This document shows, piece after piece, positions 45,114 through 54,086 of a stretch of DNA of 64,000 nucleotides. The stretch comes from Paracyclopina nana. Lineage: Eukaryota; Arthropoda; Copepoda; Cyclopoida; Cyclopettidae. Location of the stretch: contig JAGUCH010000002.1 in the NCBI GenBank assembly GCA_019096065.1, positions 7,390,501-7,454,500 on the forward strand, read 5' to 3'. The notes beneath the pieces were generated by a model. The model saw only the letters and a list, made by a program, of their open reading frames with translations, searched no databases and had not been told where the DNA came from. Positions within the stretch are counted from its first letter, which is position 1. The number at the start of each line of letters is the position of its first letter. The translations under genes were made by a program, and so were the position numbers.

Positions 45114-45656
45114 TCATAAATCTGTTGCGTCGCTCGAGTTAATCATGAAATTCCTGGCGTAAGCTTGAAACGTCAATGTCCAACCAAGAAGCATAAACGT
45201 AACGCTGACTAAAATGGACATAATCCACGTGAGAGCAATTGCTATGTCCACACTGAACAAGAAGAAGGCCACACAGCTTCCACCTATCAGCCATTTAAGA
45301 ATGATTATGATCTTCAGGCTGATGAATGGCAGGTAAAGCTCGTAAAGGCCACACGTGCAGCCACACAGAACAAGCAGGCATGTGAACACCTCCACAGTTA
45401 GCTCAATAAAGGTAAAAATATGCCACTCCCATCCACTAGCCTGTTTCCTGAACAGGTCCACTTCATCTAGGGTGAAATCACGGAGTACCATTTTATCCTC
45501 GATGTATGGAATGGCCATGTCCATTACAGACTGAATCGGATTAAAGTAGGGAGCGTTTTTGATGAAGCACACTATCATGGCGAGATAAATGGAGTCCAGT
45601 AAAATGGTGACAAGGGCTGGGATAATCGACCCAAGATTTCTGCATTTGCTCACCAT
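45114..45656 (-). CDS. Four-helix membrane protein, function unknown
   Basis: A single-exon gene of 180 residues. Four hydrophobic segments are clear: IIPALVTILLDSIYLAMIV near the start, FTFIELTVEVFTCLLVLCG, IIIILKWLIGGSCVAFFLF and ALTWIMSILVSVTFMLLGW. A charged loop of about 50 residues (DKMVLRDFTLDEVDLFRKQA) separates helices 1 and 2. The arrangement resembles the small four-TM families common in arthropods, but I cannot name one. Its ATG is 52 nt after the stop codon of ECM29 on the same strand, and its stop is 45 bp from that of the convergent secreted-protein gene. Confidence 0.75.
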   Translation of the reverse strand: MVSKCRNLGSIIPALVTILLDSIYLAMIVCFIKNAPYFNPIQSVMDMAIPYIEDKMVLRDFTLDEVDLFRKQASGWEWHIFTFIELTVEVFTCLLVLCGCTCGLYELYLPFISLKIIIILKWLIGGSCVAFFLFSVDIAIALTWIMSILVSVTFMLLGWTLTFQAYARNFMINSSDATDL

Positions 45657-45708
45657 TTTGTAAATAGCATATCAAAACTAGTTTTGTGAGTGTGTTTATT
45701 GAAGGCTT

Positions 45709-48700
45709 TTACTCGCAGTCCATTTTATTGAGTGATTGCAATCTTAGCTTCACCTTGCGGGCTTTGTCCTTGATGGCTGCATCAGTAGCAAGGTCCTTGA
45801 TAACATCATCTAAACTCTTTCCAATTCGCTCTTGGAAGCTGCCAATGGATACCGGAGACTTTTCTATCACATCAGTCGCCAATTCAAGCACATTCAAAGC
45901 CTCCGTTCTCAATTGGCTATTCTTGGGCATCGACAGCAGATATGCTAATGCACTGCAAAGGTTCTCTATCACCTGTTCATCAGTCTGGGGATTCAGGTTG
46001 TAGGAAGCAACAATTTGGCCCACCGTTTTCGCTATGACCAACTGGATTTGCCTCGTGGTGTTCTGCACCATGGCAGTCAGCACAGACAGAAACTCGATCA
46101 CAAATTTTGACTGAGTCTCGGGATTCTCAGGCCAAGCTTCGCCAAGACATTCCACAGAAGCCGACTGCAAGTCAAGGGAGATGGTTTCAACAGACTCTGT
46201 AGGAGCTTCCTCCTTCTTGGCATCGTCCATTGCCTTTCTTATAAAAGGGAGAAGCATTTCATACAAGTCTTGAAAATAATCCAAATCCAAGGCTCTCAGA
46301 ATTTTTCCTGTGGATTTGAGTGCAACGATCTTGTACTCCATTCTTTCCTTGGCACACTCCCGGAGAAGACACTTGATAAACACTTCTTCTGTGAGTGGGT
46401 TGTCTGCATTCGCCATCATGCTGAGGACATTTTCAGAATTGCAGCAAACGAGTTGCTGAATTGCCTCCAGGATGGCTTCTTTGCCCGACCAAGTTCTGCC
46501 GGCCAAAGCTTCAATCAGCTGAATTATCATCATACCCTGCTCTTTTTCAGATATCTGGCTTTTCAGCTTGGTGCCAACAGCCCCCATAGCCCTAGCAGCC
46601 TGAGATTTCATTTTCCACTGTTGGGATTCTAAAGCCATTGAGAGAAGGCCCACAATTTCTTTCATGTATAGTCTAATGCCCGATTCTGTGCCAGGGGTAC
46701 AATCGGTCCACACCTCGTCCCACACATCCAGAATTTCTGCATTTGTCTCATTCTTGGGCTCATGCATAGCCAAGAAAGCGATTGGCATTGCTTGAGCCGC
46801 ATGTGCCTTCATTTTGTCTGGATTGTGCCTCGTGATTGCTTGAAAGGTGAAAGCCACTGACCACTTGGTGGAATCGTCATCCTTCTCCATGTACCAGGTT
46901 TTCAGCTTGGCAAATAGCTTTTCGACTGACGAGTCTTTGGCAGTTTTCATGAGGTGGCCAATAGCTGAGGCATAAGTTTTCCTCACAGCTGGGTTCCTAT
47001 CACTTAAGCCTGCAACGAAGGCAGCCAAAATCTTGCCAGTATATGACTGTAACTCCAAGGGACATTGATGAGTCAGCAACACGATGACATGAGCTGCTGT
47101 CCCCTTCGTCCCCAATCCAACGGAACTCTTGATCAAATCAATTAACTTTGGCACCAGTTGTGCCAAAATGTCCCCATCAACAAACTGAAGGACATAATTG
47201 ACACACTCCATCATTGGAGATCCTTTGGCGACGGCGATCCTTGCAAGATCCAACTTTTCTTGGACATTGGCATCATTGGCAAGCCTAGTACTCATATAGC
47301 TCATTTCCTTCGACTCCATCTCACTGGTGGCTTCCAGCAAAGCAGGGATGAGTTGACTCAGGTGTCCTCTCAGCATTGGCCCTGCACTCTTGGAGATTTT
47401 GACCACAATGTGCAAGGCAGCTGCCCTCACCTCAGACACAGAACTACCGAGCCCCTGAAATTTGAACAGTATTTGGCTGACTCGTGAAAATATACATTTC
47501 ATGGTAATATGCATTTTTACCTTATCCAATATAACCGGTAAGATAGCTTCTATAGCTTCTTTGCTTCCCTTGGCTCCAGATTGGTTGGAGTCTGCCATTT
47601 TGATGCAAGTCCTACTCAGTGCATTGACTGCTTTGCCAGCAGCTAATCTCACGCTCTCCTTTATGTCATCCATGACCCTGAACAAATCAGCCCAAATGCT
47701 GGGGAGAACAGAAAGAGCTGGCCCAGTAAGAGATCTCCCTCGAACAAGATCTTGAATAGCAACGCAACATGATTCTCTCACTCTCCATTGGTTGGAGGTC
47801 AAGTTGGATTGCAGCTCTTGCACGATCTCCATCAAGTACTTGTCAACGGTTTTGGTAGGCTCTGATACCAAAGAGTTCCAAATGGAGGTCATGGACTGTT
47901 GAATCTTGGGAGTTGGGTCAAATTGGTAACGATACAACTTAGGGATGATTTTAGGCAAGTGCGGCTCCAATTGCTCACCTGCTTGAGCAGCAATAGTTCC
48001 AAATCCAAAAGCTGCTCCCTTTCTGGAGTTCCACATAGCGTTATAGTTAGCCAAGTGCATGAACTTGTACACCAAATCTGGCTGGTTCAAATCACTAGCC
48101 AAGGAGCAGAGTTCCCTGTAGGTGGACAGGTTTTCACCAGTTGGTGCCCTACCCAGCTCCTTTTCGTCAAAGAGTTTTGTATCGTCGGACACTTTTTTGA
48201 CGCTCTTTTGACCCTCCATGAGGGTCGACAGCAAAGTCTGCACCATCTTATCCCTGAGGTCCTCAGAGCAGCTCTCATAAACTAGACCAAGTCCTTTGGA
48301 TGCTGCATCTTGTACAAGGTCATTGTTATCACCTAGTAACCCCATAAAGGCAGACTGAACTTTCATTAGGCTTTCCTTGACGAGCTGATGGTGCTTAGCC
48401 TCATTGACCAAGGCCAGTAGCCATATGCAGGAGGCTTGCTTCTCATTGGGATGCGTACTAGTTGTGTACTTGCCAGTGAGTTCGTCAAGCACAAATTTGA
48501 TTTCAGCGTCAGAGGCATGAGCATCAACATTAGCTGGCTTGTAGGCATCAGGTGAAACAACCCACAAATTTCTTCCCTTGGGACTGAGCGGACCCATTGT
48601 AGCATACACAAGGGCCTCTCCAATAGTGAAATGTAGCTCTATGTCCTTGACATCTTTCGCGGATTCAAGAAAACCCTTGATCACCAACTCCCTCCACGGA

Positions 48701-51270
48701 AATTTAGGATCCCCTATGCAGAGTTGCCCCAAGGCAAGAGCAGACCTTTCCCTTATTTTCATTGACAGCTTCCCATTGAGAGCAATCTCAAGGAGTCTTT
48801 TAACCAGAGCATTTTTACTGGAGGTCTCTCCATCATCAGGGAGAGGAAGAGGTCCACACCTCCCAAGTTCACCCAAAGCTAGGCATGCAGCCGACAAGAG
48901 CATGGCATGACTGTCAGGTTGAAGTTGCTCAAGCAGAAGTTCAACAGCTTGCTTGAATTCAAACAATGCCAAAATTGGGAAGCTGTCAACCATCATCATT
49001 TTAGAGCTGAAGCTATATGCCAAAGCTAAGGTGGCTCCATGCTTCGCTTCTTGTTGCTTCTCCTTGAATCCCTTAGCAAGATCAGAGATGGAGGCAACGA
49101 ATTCAGACTGATCTGTATGGCTAGCAGTCACAAGACCAAATAGTTGAGCTGACACCTCGCGAAACTCTTCTTTCATGTTGTTCAGCAAGTTCTTCAACCA
49201 AAGCCTTTTGGGCTGGAATTTGGCACGCCACTCAGGCATTGGAGAGCAGCCCAATAGTTGGAGCAGAGCTTGAGCCTGAGCAGTGTCTTGGCTAGCAGTC
49301 AAAAAGGAATCACACAAGTCAATAAGCTGTTGAAGCATACTCTTTTTCACATCGTCAGAAGCCACAAATTCAAGCAAGTATTCAGACACCTTAGGAGCCT
49401 CAACGTATGGATCGTTGAGCATGTCCAAATGTGGCACTACTCCCGCATTATAAATGAGGCACATTCTCAGGTAATTCAGGACTTGAGTGAGAACTGCAGC
49501 AGTGAAAGGCAACGTGTTACTGCCAATAATCACCTTTTGCTGAGTCTTGATTCTAATATTGGCCTTTTCTATCACCAGTCTGGTCATCTCAAGAAAATCA
49601 GGCAACAGTAGCTGACCTTTGTTGAGGTTAGGTGATTGGTCAGCTGAGTTAGCCTTATTGATGGCACCATATAAATGGAGCTTAGCCTCGGCCCTGACCT
49701 CATCATGGACATCTCCAGCTCCGAGCAAAAGTACAAACTTCGAAGGTGTGTGGGAAGGGGGGAAGACCTCGCCAGCATACTGAACAGCCACAAGTCTGAC
49801 TTGATGTTCATGATTTTCAATGTAGGTCCCAAGCAGGGCTTCCATCATCTTCAAGTTTTTGCTATCCATGGCTTTAAAAGCTGATGCCATCATGGACAGC
49901 GCCTCTTGGACCGACATTTGCGTCTCTTTGTCTTCGGATGACATTGCTTCAAAAAAGGTCTGGATGATGGTGATGTCTTTGTTGACTAACTTGGGCAATT
50001 TCAGACCCAGTTTTCCAATGGCCACATAGCAAGAAGCCCTGAGCTTGGCGGCGGCTTCTTTTTCAGAATTGGTCATCTCCTCTTCATCAGTCTTGGGCTT
50101 GTTTGACACTAGGGAGTTCAGAGCTGAGAGCAATAAATAGCCGCATGAAAGCAGCATTGACTCTGGGCAATTTTCAACAACCCTGTGGACAAATTGAATT
50201 GCCATGGTTTTCAGCTTTGCATTTGTGTTGCTGCCGGAGACAATGAGCAAATCAAAGATGACTTGCATCGAGAATGAAAGTGTTATGCTCGCCTCTCTCG
50301 ACCTTAGTAGGTAGGGCATCAACTTCAACCTAAGTCTCGTATTAGCTGGCACCCTTTTGTTTTCGGGCCTTAGCTTAGACTTGTCCTTGACCATCTTCTC
50401 CGAGCCTAAAAAGACACTGTACAACTGATACACTAGATCCTTGTTCTCCCAATCAATGCCACCGGAAAATCGTCGCATCACAGTATCAGCTTCTGTTGAC
50501 ACACTATGACGAGTATCAGCCATCCCAATGACCAGGTGCATGGCAATATCTTTATCAGGCAGCAAACCATTGCCAAAGAATTTCATGACATTCACCTTCG
50601 CCTTCTCCAGCTCTTCTGGCTTCATTAAGCTATCGCCAGCTACCCTTCTCCAAGCTGATTCACTGAGGCCAGGTGGAATTTGAATTTGATCGTTGGGGTC
50701 GGCAGGTTTGATGCTTGGGTGTGACCCATAAGGCAAAAGAAGGAAATCAAATAAGAAATCCTTGAAAAGCTTGAAAATGAAAGGCTTCTCGTCCAGTTTG
50801 AAAAATTTCAATTTGGCTTCTGGATCATCGGTTGGTGCCTTCACATATTCAAGGCAAGGCAAAATCATTCTCAGCAAAGGTTCTTGGTGGGTTACTGGCT
50901 TCCCCTCTAATGACAGCAGGATCTTTGGTATTAATGCAACTTTTTTGTCTACTGGCATCCTCGGAAACCCCATTTTTATATAAATGATGGTGAAGTTGGT
51001 GACAAAAGTGTTCAGAGATTGATCTTGGTACTGATCAAGCAACGCCTCCATGGGCAACTGAACGTTGTTATTGCTTTTGGCTCTTTTGTTGATGTGAACC
51101 AAGAGTTCCATGACTTTCTTTCTAACAGATTCATGGGGCGATCCAAGCCTTATAAGACTAGGAGCCAAACCTTTATCCAATGCTTTAATTAAGGCCTCAT
51201 CAGAATCGGAAGCTGCAAGCCTGAAAAAGAACTTTTCAAGCTCAGCCTTCTCCTGTTCTTCTTGGGACAT
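45709..51270 (-). CDS. ECPAS: Proteasome adapter and scaffold protein ECM29 (ECPAS)
   Basis: A HEAT-repeat solenoid that binds the 26S proteasome, monitors its assembly and links it to endosomes and motors. Two coding exons on the minus strand, 51270-47521 and 47454-45709, give 1831 residues, near the human length. Diagnostic stretches are the start ELEKFFFRLAASDSDEALIK, the block AIQFVHRVVENCPESML, SSDAWKDPE-like HEAT motifs, and GLGSSVSEVRAAALHIVVKI just after the intron. The 66-bp intron (47455-47520) has no in-frame stop, so it can look like coding sequence. I removed it because it breaks the conserved DKG..VSEVR alignment. A TTTTCAG acceptor three bases before the ATG implies a 5' UTR intron. 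Confidence 0.95.
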   Translation of the reverse strand: MSQEEQEKAELEKFFFRLAASDSDEALIKALDKGLAPSLIRLGSPHESVRKKVMELLVHINKRAKSNNNVQLPMEALLDQYQDQSLNTFVTNFTIIYIKMGFPRMPVDKKVALIPKILLSLEGKPVTHQEPLLRMILPCLEYVKAPTDDPEAKLKFFKLDEKPFIFKLFKDFLFDFLLLPYGSHPSIKPADPNDQIQIPPGLSESAWRRVAGDSLMKPEELEKAKVNVMKFFGNGLLPDKDIAMHLVIGMADTRHSVSTEADTVMRRFSGGIDWENKDLVYQLYSVFLGSEKMVKDKSKLRPENKRVPANTRLRLKLMPYLLRSREASITLSFSMQVIFDLLIVSGSNTNAKLKTMAIQFVHRVVENCPESMLLSCGYLLLSALNSLVSNKPKTDEEEMTNSEKEAAAKLRASCYVAIGKLGLKLPKLVNKDITIIQTFFEAMSSEDKETQMSVQEALSMMASAFKAMDSKNLKMMEALLGTYIENHEHQVRLVAVQYAGEVFPPSHTPSKFVLLLGAGDVHDEVRAEAKLHLYGAINKANSADQSPNLNKGQLLLPDFLEMTRLVIEKANIRIKTQQKVIIGSNTLPFTAAVLTQVLNYLRMCLIYNAGVVPHLDMLNDPYVEAPKVSEYLLEFVASDDVKKSMLQQLIDLCDSFLTASQDTAQAQALLQLLGCSPMPEWRAKFQPKRLWLKNLLNNMKEEFREVSAQLFGLVTASHTDQSEFVASISDLAKGFKEKQQEAKHGATLALAYSFSSKMMMVDSFPILALFEFKQAVELLLEQLQPDSHAMLLSAACLALGELGRCGPLPLPDDGETSSKNALVKRLLEIALNGKLSMKIRERSALALGQLCIGDPKFPWRELVIKGFLESAKDVKDIELHFTIGEALVYATMGPLSPKGRNLWVVSPDAYKPANVDAHASDAEIKFVLDELTGKYTTSTHPNEKQASCIWLLALVNEAKHHQLVKESLMKVQSAFMGLLGDNNDLVQDAASKGLGLVYESCSEDLRDKMVQTLLSTLMEGQKSVKKVSDDTKLFDEKELGRAPTGENLSTYRELCSLASDLNQPDLVYKFMHLANYNAMWNSRKGAAFGFGTIAAQAGEQLEPHLPKIIPKLYRYQFDPTPKIQQSMTSIWNSLVSEPTKTVDKYLMEIVQELQSNLTSNQWRVRESCCVAIQDLVRGRSLTGPALSVLPSIWADLFRVMDDIKESVRLAAGKAVNALSRTCIKMADSNQSGAKGSKEAIEAILPVILDKVKMHITMKCIFSRVSQILFKFQGLGSSVSEVRAAALHIVVKISKSAGPMLRGHLSQLIPALLEATSEMESKEMSYMSTRLANDANVQEKLDLARIAVAKGSPMMECVNYVLQFVDGDILAQLVPKLIDLIKSSVGLGTKGTAAHVIVLLTHQCPLELQSYTGKILAAFVAGLSDRNPAVRKTYASAIGHLMKTAKDSSVEKLFAKLKTWYMEKDDDSTKWSVAFTFQAITRHNPDKMKAHAAQAMPIAFLAMHEPKNETNAEILDVWDEVWTDCTPGTESGIRLYMKEIVGLLSMALESQQWKMKSQAARAMGAVGTKLKSQISEKEQGMMIIQLIEALAGRTWSGKEAILEAIQQLVCCNSENVLSMMANADNPLTEEVFIKCLLRECAKERMEYKIVALKSTGKILRALDLDYFQDLYEMLLPFIRKAMDDAKKEEAPTESVETISLDLQSASVECLGEAWPENPETQSKFVIEFLSVLTAMVQNTTRQIQLVIAKTVGQIVASYNLNPQTDEQVIENLCSALAYLLSMPKNSQLRTEALNVLELATDVIEKSPVSIGSFQERIGKSLDDVIKDLATDAAIKDKARKVKLRLQSLNKMDCE

Positions 51271-52138
51271 GATCTGAAAAAACAAATGAGTAAAAACAAA
51301 ACGACGTTCAATACGCTGAAGCACTTACTAAAACTTATACAATGATAGACAATTGCCCCGCTTCAATGACTTGGCATTTGTAAGTTGGTCGGTGTTGTTG
51401 ATAAATTTGTTTTCAACTTGGATTGCCAGGGTTACCAGAAAGTGTGTAAAAAAGAGGACAACTTTTTCCCAATAATTCTTCCAAAATCTCCTCATTTATC
51501 CAAATGATAGAAAAGTAGGCAAAATTAAAATTTCCCGAGCCAAGAAAACAACGCATATGTGAGTTAACTTTAGCTTGATAAACATTTGAAATTGTCCACA
51601 TAATTTTTGATCACTCGATAACTATGATTATTGAATTCATGGCGCCAAATTCAAATTGACTCACTAAGTGCCTTTTTTAAAATTCCTCTCAAAATAGAGG
51701 TAATCGCCTCAAAAGTATCTCTGAAATAAGCGATAAATGCAATTAGCAATTCAACCTAAAAATATTATGCACAGCATGGTGGTCGCATGCCTAACTAAGA
51801 TGAATTCGACCACCCCAACATGTATATGTTTGCTGATAGGCCTTTCATTGCAATTGGGCTTATAAGGAGTGCAAATGGCTAAATCAATTTCCGGCACCCA
51901 TCACCACATAAGAATTGGAAAAACTGCTGGCGCTTCACAAGCTCATTTTTAGGGAGAAGTACTACTAAATAGACCAGCCCTAAAAGAAAATGCAGATAAG
52001 TTATTTTAAAGTAACTAACGGTTTAGGCAGTAGCGGTTTTCTAATTATTATGAAATGATAGGCGAAATTGATTTAACAATTTAAACACCCATGAAGCAGG
52101 GTTGCAGAGGTTAAAAAATGTAACCTATTTTGAGGCAC
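51271..52138. other. Upstream region of ECM29
   Basis: About 870 bp of AT-rich sequence carrying the ECM29 promoter and probably its non-coding first exon. No other gene supported. Confidence 0.4.
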
Positions 52139-53091
52139 ATACTAAATACCGCACACAAACGCAACGCAACGCACTCTACTAAATACCGCACACTACTAAA
52201 TACCGCACACTACTAAATACCGCACACTGCTTTTAATATTATATTGTATCAATTAACTAATCAAACTGGCTGAAGGATAGCACAAATTTCTATATGGAAA
52301 CACTAGCAGTATGCTTCTAGTAAATCTGGTTTTTTGTCTATTGCCGATTTTTAAGTGTGTGCGGTATTTAGTATGTTTGCCTACTAAATACCGCACACTA
52401 TATACATATAAGCTTGTTCTCATAAACATTTCTATAAGGTGAGCAAGGCACTTTGCGGGCTTTTATCTCAGCATTGAAGAATCTTCATGCCAATTTTCAT
52501 CCGGATTGGAGGACGCTAAGGCCACCTTACTGAAAGTGATGCAAATCAGTTAAGCAAAGGAGAAAAATCAGCCACCTCCTTAGACATCTCCGATTCGGAT
52601 GAAAATTGGCATGAAGATTCTTCAAAGCGCTCTTATGAATCCCTCCAAATTTAGTTCCAATCGGCTCAATACTTACTGAGTTGTGAGCTTCCAAAGTGCC
52701 TTCCTTTGCTTACCGTCTGCTTTCTAAATAGTTATGTAGAAGTATAAAGAGATGCACAAGTTTTCATGAAAAATAAAAAATACCTAACAAAACTGTGTTC
52801 ATAAGTATGGTTTGGGTGTGTGCGGTATTTAGTATGTGAATACTAAATACCGCACACTAAGTGAATACTTGTTCAAAAAAAGCATTGAAATAACTCTGAA
52901 AGCAATCTCAAAAAAAACAAAACAAAACAAAAAAAGAACAGCTATAGCCTGGTTCCATTAATGAAAATAAGTTTTTTCGCCAAAACTGATGAATTAACTG
53001 TGGTTTGCATTTTTTTGCTGTGTGCGGTATTTAGTAGTGTGCGGTATTTAGTAGTGTGCGTTGCGTTGTGTTTGTGTGCGGTATTTAGTAT
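52139..53091. mobile_element. 953-bp TIR element carrying eleven copies of a 17-bp word
   Basis: The word TACTAAATACCGCACAC occurs at 52140, 52177, 52194, 52211, 52382 and 52841 on the plus strand, and reversed at 52357, 52818, 53020, 53037 and 53074. Left and right ends are inverted copies: the word, then AAACGCAACGCAACGCAC (variant AAACACAACGCAACGCAC), then tandem words. Two internal sites are head-to-head pairs. The centre is a further palindrome (52439-52714). No target duplication could be recognised and no protein is encoded. It resembles a TIR transposon with dense subterminal binding sites. Confidence 0.8.
52439..52714. repeat. Central palindrome of the TACTAAATACCGCACAC element
   Basis: Inner arms 52474-52506 and 52592-52624 pair almost perfectly (TTGAAGAATCTTCATGCCAA and reverse complement). 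The outer tips GGTGAGCAAGGCACTTTG and CAAAGTGCCTTCCTTTGCTT also pair. The parts between them have diverged. Confidence 0.75.
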
Positions 53092-54086
53092 ATACGCTAT
53101 TTTGATGGTCGAATTCATCTCTGTTAGGATTGTTACAACGATGCTGTGTAGGGTAACTTACTTGCAAGTACAGAAATATTTTGTAGAGCATCAATGCTGC
53201 TCAATAATGCATTCTAGATACACACAGGGGGAAAACGCGCGAAATCGTCGGAGCTAACCTTCATAAAGCCGCAAGGTAATCAGACAATAAGAGCTCACCA
53301 TTTTGGAAATTTCGGAAGCCAATTTTGACGAATATTGATTATTTGGGGTCTTATTGGCTTATCAGACATCATACTCATATTGCTGATCTCATTTTGATTA
53401 TAATCGGAGCACTCGATGTTTAAAACTGCTTTTAGCTAGTTCTTTTTAGGAAGAGTAGAACAAGAAAGCTAGATGTTAACTACTTTTAAGTCAACGAGTT
53501 GTTTCACATTCTAATGAGTATACACAATCATTAAGGTCACGCCTAAACCCGTACGTAAAAAGAGTCAATGAATCATAGGAAGTTGCATAGAAGGAAAAAC
53601 AAAAGATTTTAAGCATGAGCAAAGCACAAAAAATAATACCTGTCATTCATTTGATGTAAACTCATAGCAAAGTGTTGAAGTCAAAGCTGCAATTTATATA
53701 ATAATATTAGATTGTGCGATGCGCATTCTTTGAAAATCAACTCAATCATCGTTCCTGGTACTCGGGGCAGTAAAGAGTGTTAAAAAAGTTCCCATTGAGA
53801 TCCATGAAAAAAGTCTGGTTAGTCTAATGCAGGTACGCATTCACACTGGGTCACCCTGTACAGTAAAATCTCGCAAGGTAGGGCCAGATTTCACAGTAGC
53901 TGTTTAACCTTGAATGGTACATAGGCACATTTGTATGTGCAAACAACGGCCTATAATTTCACATAGCAGCATTGGCAAGATATCGCATCTATTTTTGTTG
54001 ATCATATTTTTATATGAAGGAAGTTTGGTTGATTAAGCAAGCGAAACAGCTTCTCAGCTGCTCTGTTTCGGCATCAGTTTTAAGAA
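53092..54086. other. Spacer upstream of the BCCT transporter gene
   Basis: About 1 kb, AT-rich, with no supported coding exon. It should hold the transporter promoter; I could not identify a specific element. Confidence 0.4.

Noticed and set aside
47455-47520. Continuous ECM29 exon of 1871 codons
   Set aside because: A 66-bp open block with GTAAAA...TTTCAG borders breaks the conserved DKG-LGSSVSEVR junction and is best read as an intron. Codons before MSQEEQEK are also 5' UTR.
52140-52227. CRISPR-like or telomeric repeat
   Set aside because: The 17-bp words occur in both orientations inside one TIR-bounded element and have no spacer pattern.
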